Translations under genes and position numbers: made by a program | In this document: positions 44,934 to 54,476 of the stretch, piece after piece | Numbering within the stretch: position 1 is the first letter of the stretch | How the letters are laid out: each line of letters starts with the position of its first letter | Notes under the pieces: generated by a model | Seen by the model: the letters and a program-made list of their open reading frames with translations, nothing else | Databases searched by the model: none | Told to the model about the DNA's origin: nothing | Assembly: GCF_003254055.1 (NCBI RefSeq) | Contig: NZ_QKZT01000017.1 | Span: forward strand, 1-64,000 | From: Algoriphagus chordae | GTDB lineage: Bacteria > Bacteroidota > Bacteroidia > Cytophagales > Cyclobacteriaceae | Length of the DNA: 64,000 nt | Direction of reading: 5' to 3'

Positions 44934-45134
44934 ATGTCTGATTCAGAAAACAAAAAAATCAAAGGACTTTTCAATATGGGTGACTTTGGTAATTACTTCG
45001 TCAGGGTTTTTCAAAAGCCTGATCCCAACCAAAAGTCAAATTACAACCTGCGTATGATGCACGGTATCAATAAGATTTCCATCGTCGTATTTCTACTGGC
45101 TATCATTTTTTGGATTGTTAAGCGGTTTATTTGA
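44934..45134 (+). CDS. Small membrane protein, DUF6728-like
   Basis: 66 residues. A soluble N-terminal half (GLFNMGDFGNYFVRVF, KPDPNQKSNYNLRMMHGIN) is followed by one helix (about 46-64). The pattern of a xKPDPNxxxNxNLRxMHGINKIS stretch before a single C-terminal helix recalls small conserved Bacteroidota proteins annotated as DUF6728. Function unknown. It is convergent with the lipoprotein gene at 45158. Confidence 0.65.
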   Translation: MSDSENKKIKGLFNMGDFGNYFVRVFQKPDPNQKSNYNLRMMHGINKISIVVFLLAIIFWIVKRFI

Positions 45135-45157
45135 TTGACTTATGCTGTAAGTTTTTT

Positions 45158-46141
45158 TCAGAACCAGCCATCCCCTTGATCATAAGTCAAAAAGTTATTA
45201 ACGTATTCTTTACCTCTTATGTAGATTGTAAAACTGGGGTGTTCAGCATCCAAGCCTTCACTAGGTTTCACAGTGATTAGCGTATCCGTAGCACTGACGA
45301 TCTCTAGGTATTCATTTGCATCGGTAATTTTGACCTTGATGAAAGCATCTTTCATGAAGTCTCCCTTTATAACCCAATTCTCATCTAAAGGGAATTCAGG
45401 AATGGTGTCGTAAACATTATAAAATATTGGTTCCGTAAAATTGAATCTTTTATGTTTCGTAATTAGACCATCTTTGGTCATGTAGGCTATCCTTATTATT
45501 ATGCCATCATCATTGTAGGGAGGTATATTTCCTAGGTCTTGCTCAAGATTGAAATTAATAGAATCAGGAATAGTAAATTTGAAATAGTTGTCTTCGATTT
45601 GGACGATTTCAGCAGATGTCCCATTGATTTCTGCATAATATTGAGATTTAGAAAGATCCGTAGAATTGAACTTAACCCTCACACTATCTCCAAAATAAAC
45701 ATATTTAGGAGATGTTATTTCCATGCTTGTCTCTATTGATGATCCAGTATAAAAGAACTCTATCACTGGTGAATAATAATGGCCGGTTTTAGATTTGATA
45801 TACGCCCGGGCAGAGTACATGGAAGGTTCCTCAAGATTTGCCGTCATCGTAAAATTATCTTTTATATCTCCCGTTATTGAGACTTTTATAGCTTTATATG
45901 GGATAAATGCCGGGTCTTGATCCTGAGCAATCAAAAAACCATATTCTATAATTTTTGAATTTCCTCCTCGAAGTATTTTGGCAGATAATTCAGTAGTGCC
46001 ACCTACTTGTATAATTTCATTGATTTCAGAATATATTGGTGTACTTGGAGACCATTCTTGTTTTTCGTTACAATAGCTAGCTCCAATCAAAATCAGAGTT
46101 GTCAAGAAATATTGAGTTAGTTTTTTTTCAGTAGTTTTCAT
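45158..46141 (-). CDS. Lipoprotein with IPT-like beta-sandwich domains
   Basis: 327 residues from the ATG at 46141; a longer frame to 46189 adds a non-signal N-terminus. The lipobox is near Cys24 (ILIGASYCN). The rest is beta-rich, with repeats of the type ITSPKYVYFGDSVRVKF and VIKGDFMKDAFIKVKI that resemble IPT/TIG sandwiches. It is probably surface exposed. It may be an orphan of a polysaccharide or adhesion system, but nothing adjacent identifies one. Confidence 0.65.
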   Translation of the reverse strand: MKTTEKKLTQYFLTTLILIGASYCNEKQEWSPSTPIYSEINEIIQVGGTTELSAKILRGGNSKIIEYGFLIAQDQDPAFIPYKAIKVSITGDIKDNFTMTANLEEPSMYSARAYIKSKTGHYYSPVIEFFYTGSSIETSMEITSPKYVYFGDSVRVKFNSTDLSKSQYYAEINGTSAEIVQIEDNYFKFTIPDSINFNLEQDLGNIPPYNDDGIIIRIAYMTKDGLITKHKRFNFTEPIFYNVYDTIPEFPLDENWVIKGDFMKDAFIKVKITDANEYLEIVSATDTLITVKPSEGLDAEHPSFTIYIRGKEYVNNFLTYDQGDGWF

Positions 46142-46468
46142 AACAGTATGATTTAAATAGAATATTTGCCTAAAGGCTAGCTGAAACAATTTCTTAAACT
46201 ATAGTTCTTTTCTACCTGAAGTATCTATTTGGATTTTGTAATAGCAAGATCTTTTGTCTAAATCAAAGATTTGATTTTTAAAACAATATAGAAGTTGTCT
46301 TTTTTTTAATCCGAAAATTATTTTAGCCAACCAAATAGCTGTGCGTACTGCCATTCAGTAGAAATTGGTTTTATTATAATTGATTTACAAACAAGATTGT
46401 CCCCATTTTATTTATGGGAACAATCTGGAAATCCATGCATAGTTGCAAATGAAGCTGTTTCTAATTTC
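46142..46468. other. Gene-free stretch between two minus-strand lipoprotein genes
   Basis: About 327 AT-rich bases. The only structured element is the inverted repeat AATCAAA-GA-TTTGATT at 46261-46276, a possible operator about 120 bases upstream of the IPT-like lipoprotein gene. No ORF or clear promoter. Confidence 0.45.
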
Positions 46469-47830
46469 TTATTTAGATTTTTTCTTTTTGGGTAGTAAAC
46501 CATTTTCAAATACGAAGTCACCAACTTTATACCCTGATGCCTCTCCAATATCAACTGCTTTTCTAAAATGATACCCTATATAAATTCTTGAAAGTGAATT
46601 TTCTCTGATAGCAGATGGGATATCTGGAAATGATCTGGTTCCTGGCCAATAGCCACTATCAATGGTAATTGGTATCTTTTTGTTTTTGAGGTATCTAATT
46701 AAAATTTGACCTGCTGCAGCTCCTGTCATTGCATGCGCCGATGGATATTCTCCAATTGGAGGTGTGGCAAGTGTTGATTCCCAAGCTGGATTTCCTACTG
46801 TGTTTAAATTGTCGTCAAAGTCACCTTGTCGAATGGCCGAAACTGGTCTCCAATAATTAAAGTGAATTTTAGATTCAAAAACAGCAATATAGGCATCGGC
46901 AATTCCGATATGGACTAATGCTAATAGTCTGGCAGTTTCCCAATTGTCAAGTAATTTTTCTGGTACTCTTGACATTACATCTCTCGCTATCCCATTCCAT
47001 CCTCTAGAAGTATTTTCGGCCCAAAAAATCCCAAATGCCTTTTGCTCAGCACTTCTGAGAGTGCTATTTTTTTCACCATAATCTTTTACTTCATTATAAT
47101 CTGCTAGGTATTCGGGACTATTAGTTGGGTAGGGTGGTTCCTGACGGAATTGATCTGAGCTATTGATTACCCAAGTGGATTGTAAATGAAATCCGGCTAA
47201 AGCGTAATTCAATGGAGGAATATATTGGTATATACCTGACGCGGTTCCAGAGGACGGAGTGCCGGGATATCCAGCTAATTGGATAAATTGAGCATCAAGA
47301 GCTCTTTTGTCTTTGATAGCTTGTGCGACATTCTTCCCAAGCTCAATTCCTTTTTCTTTGGCCTCGCCGTCAGGGATACTGCCTAAACTAGCCTGTAATA
47401 AGCTGTCAAATGAATCTGAATAAATAGGTTTTAAAGTGCCTCCAATTTCTTGAAAAAGATCGTAAACAACTTGAGCAACAGCGGCGTCAGGGTTAGCATT
47501 AGGATCAGTCTCAAAATATGCATAGGTTTCAAATCTAGGATCTATAGCATTTAAGGCGTCATGCATTCCTGCGTGATACATAGCAAATAATCTTGCGATA
47601 AGTGGAGGAGAAAAGCCGCTTCCAGCACCTTGAAAAGTGTATGCTTTTTGAATTTGATAATTCCATTTCAATACCATTTCCGGGCTTGAATGTGGTTTTA
47701 CTGGTATTGCATGATCTTTTCGCTCACAACTTAGTAGAAAGCCTAAAAGAAAAAATGGCATTATTACAATTAAACTTTTGAGCTTCAATTTCTGAAGATC
47801 AACATCTGACTTACTTTTAAAATTTTTCAT
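46469..47830 (-). CDS. Vanadium-dependent haloperoxidase-like lipoprotein (PAP2 fold)
   Basis: 453 residues from the ATG at 47830. The signal peptide ends at a lipobox (GFLLSC). The C-terminal catalytic motifs are KIHFNYWRPVSAIR (Lys and Arg), EYPSAHAMTGAA (Ser-Ala-His) and SRIYIGYHFRKAVDIG (Arg, His). Together these match the vanadate/phosphate pocket shared by vanadium haloperoxidases and acid phosphatases. Whether it oxidises halides or hydrolyses phosphate cannot be told; the PSAH variant of PSGH is noted. It lies next to an AraC regulator about 200 bases upstream. Confidence 0.8.
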   Translation of the reverse strand: MKNFKSKSDVDLQKLKLKSLIVIMPFFLLGFLLSCERKDHAIPVKPHSSPEMVLKWNYQIQKAYTFQGAGSGFSPPLIARLFAMYHAGMHDALNAIDPRFETYAYFETDPNANPDAAVAQVVYDLFQEIGGTLKPIYSDSFDSLLQASLGSIPDGEAKEKGIELGKNVAQAIKDKRALDAQFIQLAGYPGTPSSGTASGIYQYIPPLNYALAGFHLQSTWVINSSDQFRQEPPYPTNSPEYLADYNEVKDYGEKNSTLRSAEQKAFGIFWAENTSRGWNGIARDVMSRVPEKLLDNWETARLLALVHIGIADAYIAVFESKIHFNYWRPVSAIRQGDFDDNLNTVGNPAWESTLATPPIGEYPSAHAMTGAAAGQILIRYLKNKKIPITIDSGYWPGTRSFPDIPSAIRENSLSRIYIGYHFRKAVDIGEASGYKVGDFVFENGLLPKKKKSK

Positions 47831-48030
47831 TTTTTTATGGTTAAGGTTAAAGAAAAGTTTGCAATCAAAAGTCTTCATCAACTGCTACTTAAAGGTTGAG
47901 ACTTATAATTGCTTTTTAGTGGTAAAAAACCGACATCTTACATTCAGAGTTACCAATCCCATTGTAAACAATGGGTTTTGTACCTCAGTTAACTAATTAA
48001 TTTGTTGAATAAATTCCTCTAAATATGGAA

Positions 48031-48858
48031 TTACCTTAATCCTAGCACACGATCTGGCGCATTCTGGTCAGCTCGAACGAGCTGGTTGGGGGTTACTTCT
48101 GAAAAATCTTTGTAGTCTCGAACTAAATGCTGATAATCTTCATACCCACAGTCAAGAGCTATCTGTAACCAAGAGTATTCCGGATGTCTAGCTCGCATAA
48201 TGTAGGTGGAGGTAAATCGACTTATTCGTTGCATCATTTTCGGACTCACTCCGAGGTAGTCTTTCGAAAGTCGTTCAAATTGTCTAATCGAAAGACATGC
48301 ATCACTTGCTAACTTATCTATACTTACACTATTATATCCCTGATAAAGCAAAGGGATTACTTTGTCAAATGGGCGTTCAGTTACTTTTGACTTTTTATTA
48401 AACAATGCCAATAAAAATGAATCAACTAAGCTGATCATTTCCTGATAGCTTTTTGCCTCTGCCAGCTGATCAGTGATTATGCTAGATTCAATGGGATAAA
48501 TATTTTCTAGTTCTACAAATTTGTTGATCAATTCGTGAAAAGGTATTCCTGTTAACTGATGTAGAGCACCAGGATGAAAGGCAACTTGAATAATTAGAAA
48601 TTCTTGAGAAACTAAGCGATCTATACGTTGCGTAAGTTGACCTGAAATTGTCGGGGAGCTTCTCTTGCAAGTAATTTTGTCATGAAGAAACGTGGTGGTT
48701 TCAAAACCTCTGGGATAAAAGAACATATACTGTTCCGGCCTTGGTGGAAATGTTTTGACTGGAATCGGGTCCCTTGGATTAAATTTAAAATGCCTTAAAT
48801 GGTAAGTCTTGACGAATTGCCTAAGAGGAGGAGTGGGGCTAAAGTTTTGAAAAATCAT
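48031..48858 (-). CDS. AraC family transcriptional regulator
   Basis: 275 residues. An N-terminal sensor of the DUF6597 type (FSPTPPLRQFVKTYHLRHF, AFHPGALHQLTGIPFHEL) is followed by the two helix-turn-helix units (about 165-260: IDKLASDACLSIRQFERLSKDYLGVSPKMMQRISRF). It is transcribed in the same direction as the haloperoxidase-like gene and could control it; this is an inference from position. Confidence 0.85.
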   Translation of the reverse strand: MIFQNFSPTPPLRQFVKTYHLRHFKFNPRDPIPVKTFPPRPEQYMFFYPRGFETTTFLHDKITCKRSSPTISGQLTQRIDRLVSQEFLIIQVAFHPGALHQLTGIPFHELINKFVELENIYPIESSIITDQLAEAKSYQEMISLVDSFLLALFNKKSKVTERPFDKVIPLLYQGYNSVSIDKLASDACLSIRQFERLSKDYLGVSPKMMQRISRFTSTYIMRARHPEYSWLQIALDCGYEDYQHLVRDYKDFSEVTPNQLVRADQNAPDRVLGLR

Positions 48859-49311
48859 AACAAGAAAAAATAAATTTAAGCGTCTGATTCACAAGGTGTA
48901 AAGTCTTATTGTATGGAATTTATAATATAATTTTCAATTTCACCAATGCGTAATAGAATTTTTTCAGGTAGCCTAACTGTCATAAATTGGCAAGTCCGGG
49001 AATGGTGAAATCTTGCCCCAAATCAGGGTGGAAATAAGTGAATGCTAAATGATCAAATGAGGAATGTAGTAGATTGTTTTAAGAAGGAGACAGTATTGCT
49101 TTATTTATAAAGCAATTAGTGCTAAAAAATGCTTTTTCAATAGATTAATTAAAGGTGAAAAATGCTTTTTCAATAAAACAAAATACAGGTTGCGTGTACT
49201 GACGTCTCATAGCCACTGGCCTCTGACCGAAGCGTAAACGTACTTATTCTAATCGAATTCTGCACCCTCTGCGAAAACTCTGTGATCACCACAGTTAAAA
49301 ATCATAAAAAA
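48859..49311. other. Gene-free stretch with direct repeats and a hairpin
   Basis: AAAAATGCTTTTTCAATA occurs twice (49125-49142 and 49158-49175; period 33). Before it, ATTGCTTTA/TAAAGCAAT form a hairpin at about 49095-49116. Around 49261-49300 lies the inverted copy of the CGCAGAG-type dispersed repeat seen at 13104. No ORF is credible. Confidence 0.6.
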
Positions 49312-49336
49312 GGGGTTCGAATCATCTTCGAACCCC
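49312..49336 (-). terminator. Terminator of the DUF2723 gene
   Basis: GGGGTTCGAA and TTCGAACCCC pair around a 5-base loop; the T run follows on the minus strand. Confidence 0.85.
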
Positions 49337-49359
49337 AATTCTATAATTGTAGCAAACTT

Positions 49360-52341
49360 TTATCGCCTATCCAATACTCCGCTTCCACTTTGCTGTGGGC
49401 CGAGGAATTGTTCCATTCTTAGCTTAAGCTCTTGGGCTTTTTCTTGGTATCCTCTTTCTTCCAGTAGCGGAATGAAATACTTAATCATCTCCACCGAGAT
49501 CATCATTTCCCGATCATATTCCCTGTTTTCACTGGTATAGAATTCGATCATGTCTAGAGACTTCTTAGAGACTTTGTCGATGATATCTAGCGCTTTCTCA
49601 TCTTCTCCTACTTCGAAGAAGAGTGGAACTGACTGGCCACTGGACAGATCATAAGGAATCGCTTCGTTTGGCATTATTTCCAAGCCATAGTTAAGTAGCG
49701 TAGCAGCTTTTTCCATATCGCCTTTGTCTAGCAAAGCAATAACAATGCTGTTGAGTGCGGATCGGTGATTGGAAGCAAATCTTCTGTATTCCTCATCTAA
49801 GTAGGCATCCGGATCGTTCATACCACGGAATGCAAACTTGGTCATGTAATTCTCGTAAGCCAGATCCGAATTTACCAATTCATCACGGATATATTCAGGC
49901 TTCTGCACCGGCAATAAGCGGTAGGTCAAGCCTTCCATCACGACATGGTCTTGGATATTTAGACCAATTGAGGCCAGAGAAGTATTGTTGAAGTATATCG
50001 GACGCTCCCAGTTATTAGAAGCGATCAGATCTAGCAGCATCAAGGTTCCTTTAGTGACATAGTTTCCTTTGACTTGCAGGTTCATTTGAGGAGCAAATAG
50101 AGGAGTGAATTCGGTAGGAATAATATCCTTATTTGCTACAGATGCACTGTCAACCTCCAGGATTAGATTTCTAGAAGGAACCATATTGGCGACAGATTTT
50201 CCGCCAGTTTCCATCTTCAGAAGGTCAGATCCTGAATTGAGCAATTTCAAGTATTCTTTGACAGAGATCGCATTCAAGCCTTCTCTTTCCATCACATAAA
50301 GGACGTCATTAGTGCCTTTTTGGTAACGGTTAGCATCCAAGCTGAATGGCAATGCTTCAGATTCATTGACTGGCCTGGTCATTTGCTCCACATACCAATC
50401 CGTATCGAAGTAACTCAATACAATCACTCTGACGTCGGTACGGAATCCTTCGACTTCCTGTACATACCAAAGTGGGAAAGTATCATTATCGCCACCGGTG
50501 AATAGGATGGCGTTTGGAGCACAGGAGGCTAGGAAGTTTCTCGCAGAATCTACTGAGAAATACCTTCCTTTTCTGTTGTGGTCATTCCAGTTTTGGCTAG
50601 CCATCATTCCAGCTACAGGCATAGTAAGAAGCGTAGCTATAATCCCTGCAGTAGCAAGGTTCTTTGTCGCACGGCCTATCATATGTGCGATTGCCATTAC
50701 GCCTATTCCGATCCAAATAGCAAAGGCATAGAAACTACCTACATAGATGTAATCACGTTCTCGCGGCTCAACCGGAGGGGAATTGAGGTAGAGGACTAGT
50801 ACTACACCCATCATCAGGAATAGCATTAAGTTCACATAGAAAGACTTCGGGTCAACCTTAGCCTGAAAGAATAAACCTATGATTCCCAGCAAGAGAGGAA
50901 GCATTAGATAATTATTATGGCCTTTGTTCTCCGTAATGTAATCAGGGTAATCTTTGAAAGCATCTGTAATTCCTACCCATGGAGCATCGCTGAAATCAGA
51001 TTCTTTGCCAGAGAAATTCCACATGAAATAACGCCAGTACATTTTGCCCAACTGATGCGAGAACATAAAGTAAATATTGTCTCCGAAAGTAGGATCCTGA
51101 CCTTCTCTCAGGCCTAGCTTCTGCCGGTAAAGCCTCTTGTGACTTTCCTGCGTAGAATATATCCTTGGGAGAATAGTTGTCTTAGTCGGATCGTAAGTGT
51201 TTTCCAAAGAATAGTCTACGATCTCGTATTTATCCTTGCCCTTCATATAGACTGGAGCACCCTCTTCTTGAGAGACTAATTGTGCAGTGAAATATTGCCC
51301 ATGAAGCAAAGGTCTGTAACCGTATTGCTCACGCTTCAAGTATGACACATAGCTTATAATGTCTTTTGGCGCATTCTCATTGATAATCGGATCCTGGTTT
51401 GCACGCACTACAATCAGTGCATAACTCGTATAGCCGATTAGAATAAAAATGAAGGATAAAAGCGCTGTGTTGAGAATGGCATTTCCCTTTTTGCGAGAAT
51501 ACTTATAAGCATAAAATACCCCTGCGAAAAACAACAGCATAAATACTACGATGCCTGATCCAAAAGGAAGGCCAATGCTATTCACGAAGAAAATCTCCAT
51601 GGAACCAGCCAAACTTGGCAGTCCAGGAATAATCAAATTGTTGATAATAATCAGCGCAACGCCACCGAGGAACATTGCGAAAATACCTCCTTTGAAAGTA
51701 GGGTTTTCGTACTTTTTGAAATAGTAGATCAGTGCCAAAGCTGGCAAAGTCACCAAGTTCAGCAAGTGAACACCAATGGAAAGTCCTACCAAATAAGCGA
51801 TGAAAATCATCCACTTATTTTCTTCACGAGGATCTTTGATCACATCCCACTTCAAGAATGCCCAAATCACAATAGCAGTAAAGAAGGAAGACATGGCATA
51901 AACTTCCGACTCTACAGCAGAATACCAGAAACTATCTGAGAAGGTATAAACCAGTGCTCCAACGATCCCAGCCCCCATCAAAGTGATGGTTTCGCCCTTG
52001 CTTTCCTGGCCTTCCTTTACTTTGAAAAGTCTTTTTCCAAATAGCGTAATGGACCAGAATAGGAATAAAATCGAGAAACCAGAGAATAGTGCACTACCGA
52101 TATTCATCCAATATGCCACCTGTAGGGGATCCCCGAAAGCGAAAAAACTGAACATGCGATACACCAAAAGAAAGAATGGAGCTCCCGGAGGGTGAGGTAC
52201 TTGTAGCTTGTATGCTACGGCTATAAACTCTCCTGGATCCCAGAAACTAGCCGTTTGTTCGACCGTAAGAACGTAAACCAGAGTAGCTACCGCAAAAACG
52301 ACCCAACCGGTCAGATTATTGATTTGCTTGTAATTGAGCAT
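49360..52341 (-). CDS. DUF2723 membrane glycosyltransferase-like protein
   Basis: 993 residues. An N-terminal GT-C-like membrane domain starts with the family hallmark SFWDPGEFIAVAYKLQVPHPPGAP (Asp-Pro-Gly-Glu in the first loop) and has about a dozen helices up to 600. A soluble C-terminal domain has TPR-like helices near 860-960. DUF2723 includes human TMEM260, a protein O-mannosyltransferase. A role in surface-protein O-glycosylation is plausible, but the bacterial substrate is unknown. It is a single-gene unit. Confidence 0.82.
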   Translation of the reverse strand: MLNYKQINNLTGWVVFAVATLVYVLTVEQTASFWDPGEFIAVAYKLQVPHPPGAPFFLLVYRMFSFFAFGDPLQVAYWMNIGSALFSGFSILFLFWSITLFGKRLFKVKEGQESKGETITLMGAGIVGALVYTFSDSFWYSAVESEVYAMSSFFTAIVIWAFLKWDVIKDPREENKWMIFIAYLVGLSIGVHLLNLVTLPALALIYYFKKYENPTFKGGIFAMFLGGVALIIINNLIIPGLPSLAGSMEIFFVNSIGLPFGSGIVVFMLLFFAGVFYAYKYSRKKGNAILNTALLSFIFILIGYTSYALIVVRANQDPIINENAPKDIISYVSYLKREQYGYRPLLHGQYFTAQLVSQEEGAPVYMKGKDKYEIVDYSLENTYDPTKTTILPRIYSTQESHKRLYRQKLGLREGQDPTFGDNIYFMFSHQLGKMYWRYFMWNFSGKESDFSDAPWVGITDAFKDYPDYITENKGHNNYLMLPLLLGIIGLFFQAKVDPKSFYVNLMLFLMMGVVLVLYLNSPPVEPRERDYIYVGSFYAFAIWIGIGVMAIAHMIGRATKNLATAGIIATLLTMPVAGMMASQNWNDHNRKGRYFSVDSARNFLASCAPNAILFTGGDNDTFPLWYVQEVEGFRTDVRVIVLSYFDTDWYVEQMTRPVNESEALPFSLDANRYQKGTNDVLYVMEREGLNAISVKEYLKLLNSGSDLLKMETGGKSVANMVPSRNLILEVDSASVANKDIIPTEFTPLFAPQMNLQVKGNYVTKGTLMLLDLIASNNWERPIYFNNTSLASIGLNIQDHVVMEGLTYRLLPVQKPEYIRDELVNSDLAYENYMTKFAFRGMNDPDAYLDEEYRRFASNHRSALNSIVIALLDKGDMEKAATLLNYGLEIMPNEAIPYDLSSGQSVPLFFEVGEDEKALDIIDKVSKKSLDMIEFYTSENREYDREMMISVEMIKYFIPLLEERGYQEKAQELKLRMEQFLGPQQSGSGVLDRR

Positions 52342-52442
52342 TTAATAAGTAGAATTTGACTGGCGAAAATAAAAAAAATAAATACCAAATAGGGTGATTT
52401 TAGGTATTTTAAAACTTTTGCTGAGTTCGTGTTCATTCCTAT

Positions 52443-52486
52443 GTGATAATAATTACCGAGTTGAACTGAATTTGCCTATACTTTTG
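52443..52486 (+). promoter_or_regulatory. Crp/Fnr-like site and promoter of trxA
   Basis: GTGA-N6-TTAC (52443-52456) lies upstream of TACTTTTG (52479-52486). The distance from the G of GTGA to the first T of the -7 box is 36 bases, the same as at two other promoters in this locus (52838 and 57743). Confidence 0.72.
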
Positions 52487-52509
52487 TTCTGACAAAAAAA
52501 TCGGAAATC

Positions 52510-52821
52510 ATGCCTACAAAAACCAAAACATTCCAAGAACTAATAGACGGAGACCAAGCAGTATTGGTGGATTTCTTTGCCACTTGGTGCGGTCCATGTA
52601 AAATGATGCAACCCATTCTGGAGGATACTGCCAAGCAACTGGGAGATAAAGTGCGGATTTTGAAAGTAGATGTGGACAAAAACCAATTAGCAGCTAGTAA
52701 ATTCCAAGTTCGTGGTGTGCCAACTTTGATTCTTTTCCAAAAAGGAAAAATTCTCTGGAGAGAGTCTGGGGTGGTGCCAGCTCATCAGTTGGTGAAAACG
52801 CTTAATGCTTCAATTGAATAA
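52510..52821 (+). CDS. trxA: Thioredoxin
   Basis: 103 residues, the classic size, with the active site ATWCGPCKMM at about 28-37 and cis-Pro in VRGVPTLILF. It is a cytoplasmic disulfide reductase. In this locus it stands 94 bases before the persulfide dioxygenase and has its own Crp-like promoter. It may therefore work in persulfide and thiosulfate turnover rather than only in general redox balance. Confidence 0.93.
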   Translation: MPTKTKTFQELIDGDQAVLVDFFATWCGPCKMMQPILEDTAKQLGDKVRILKVDVDKNQLAASKFQVRGVPTLILFQKGKILWRESGVVPAHQLVKTLNASIE

Positions 52822-52837
52822 ACGGCATAATCCTTCT

Positions 52838-52881
52838 GTGACAAAAGTCATTCAGGGCTAAAACTCAAATTCGTACTTTTG
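52838..52881 (+). promoter_or_regulatory. Crp/Fnr-like site and promoter of the persulfide dioxygenase
   Basis: GTGA-N6-TCAT (52838-52851; GTGAC and GTCAT around AAAA) followed 36 bases later by TACTTTTG (52874-52881). With a start near 52887 the site would be centred at about -42, the class II activator position. Confidence 0.8.
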
Positions 52882-52915
52882 GGGTAAGATTAAAAGGAAA
52901 ATAGATAACAGAGAT

Positions 52916-54337
52916 ATGAAAATCGAACAGATATATACAGGATGCTTAGCGCAAGGAGCTTATTACATTGAGTCGGACGGAGAAGCAGCGGTAATCGATC
53001 CGCTAAGAGAAGTTCAGCCATACATCGAAAAGGCTGAGCGCAGAAATGCTAAAATCAAATACGTGTTTGAAACGCATTTCCATGCAGACTTTGTCTCTGG
53101 GCATATTGATTTGGCAAAGAAAACTGGTGCTGAAATAGTCTATGGGCCTACGGATATGAAGTTAGGTTTTGACGCGCATATCGGGCAAGACGGTGAAGAA
53201 TTCCAGATCGGCAAAGCCAAAATCAAATTGATACATACTCCTGGTCACACCATGGAGAGTTCTTGCTATTTGCTTTTCAACGAAGAAGGAAAAGAAGAAG
53301 CGATCTTCACCGGTGATACCTTGTTTATAGGAGATGTGGGAAGACCGGATTTGGCACAGAAAGTAGTTGCTGATTTGACTCAGGAGATTCTTGCAGGCCA
53401 CTTGTATGATTCCCTTCGTAATAAAATAATGCCTCTTGCGGATGACTTGATCGTCTATCCAGCGCATGGAGCAGGATCTGCCTGCGGCAAAAATATGAGT
53501 AAGGAGACTTCCGATTCTTTGGGTAACCAGAAGAAAACGAACTATGCATTGCAAGAGATGAGTAAGGAAGAATTCACTAAGCAGCTGATCACTGGCTTGA
53601 CTCCACCACCGGCTTATTTCCCTCAAAACGTCATGATGAATATCGAGGGATATGACAGCATTGATGCGGTGCTGGAAAGAGGAGTGAAACCATTAAGTCC
53701 AAAAGAATTTGAAGCTGCAGCGAATGAGACAGGTGCATTGATCTTGGATACAAGAGCTCCGCAGGTTTTTGCCAAAGGCTTTGTGCCAAATTCAATCAAT
53801 ATAGGAATCGACGGAAGCTTTGCCGTATGGGTAGGAGCGATGATCCCAGATTTGAAGCAGCAAATTTTGGTGGTAGCAGAAGAGGGAAGAGAGGAAGAAG
53901 TAGTTACTAGGTTAGCAAGAGTGGGCTATGACTATGCTATTGGCTATTTGAAAGGTGGTTTTGCGTCTTGGGCGAAATCAGGTGAACAGATAGATCAAAT
54001 CAAGTCCATTGGTGCAGATGAGCTTTCCGACATTCAAAAATCAAATCCTGATATTTCCATTTTGGATGTGAGGAAAGAAAGTGAATTTCAATCTGAGCAT
54101 GTGCTCAATGCAGAAAACACTCCCCTTGATTACATCAATGAAAGCATGACGAAGATAGACAAGGATAAAACCTATTACGTGCATTGTGCAGGTGGCTACC
54201 GATCTATGGTTTTCAATTCTATCCTGAGAGCTAGAGGCTTTGATAATTTGATCGATGTTAAAGGTGGTTTCAAGGACATTAAGGAATCAGGAGATTTTAA
54301 GATTTCAGAATTTGTTTGTCCAACTACTTTATTATAA
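52916..54337 (+). CDS. CstB-like persulfide dioxygenase with two rhodanese domains
   Basis: 473 residues. The metallo-beta-lactamase domain (1-250) has THFHADFVSGH (His54, His56, Asp58), HTPGHTMESS, GDTLFIGDVGRPDL and PAHG. The Phe after Asp58 replaces the second-metal His, as expected for one-iron persulfide dioxygenases. Residues 265-360 form a rhodanese fold without catalytic Cys; 370-470 form an active one with Cys424 in HCAGGYRS. This order matches CstB of staphylococci, which turns persulfides and sulfite to thiosulfate. It is followed by two sulfur transporter genes. Confidence 0.9.
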   Translation: MKIEQIYTGCLAQGAYYIESDGEAAVIDPLREVQPYIEKAERRNAKIKYVFETHFHADFVSGHIDLAKKTGAEIVYGPTDMKLGFDAHIGQDGEEFQIGKAKIKLIHTPGHTMESSCYLLFNEEGKEEAIFTGDTLFIGDVGRPDLAQKVVADLTQEILAGHLYDSLRNKIMPLADDLIVYPAHGAGSACGKNMSKETSDSLGNQKKTNYALQEMSKEEFTKQLITGLTPPPAYFPQNVMMNIEGYDSIDAVLERGVKPLSPKEFEAAANETGALILDTRAPQVFAKGFVPNSINIGIDGSFAVWVGAMIPDLKQQILVVAEEGREEEVVTRLARVGYDYAIGYLKGGFASWAKSGEQIDQIKSIGADELSDIQKSNPDISILDVRKESEFQSEHVLNAENTPLDYINESMTKIDKDKTYYVHCAGGYRSMVFNSILRARGFDNLIDVKGGFKDIKESGDFKISEFVCPTTLL

Positions 54338-54343
54338 GTAGTA

Positions 54344-54434
54344 AGTATCAAAACATAAGACCTTAGATTCAAGACATTAGAATCTAGAATAGTGGTAAAG
54401 CCCTGGTCTGTGTCTTTCCTCCGTGGTCTGTGTC
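54344..54434. repeat. Short phrase repeats before the first YeeE/YedE gene
   Basis: ACATAAGACCTTAGATTCAA and AAGACATTAGAATCTAGAA are near copies, and TGGTCTGTGTC occurs twice (near 54404 and 54424). They fill the 139-base gap between two genes of one putative operon. Confidence 0.55.
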
Positions 54435-54476
54435 CCCACATACCACTTGTTTTATAATTACCCAAACACAAAATAT

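Noticed and set aside
49125..49175. Direct repeats considered as a CRISPR array
   Set aside because: There are only two copies, the spacer between them is 15 bases, and no cas genes are present.
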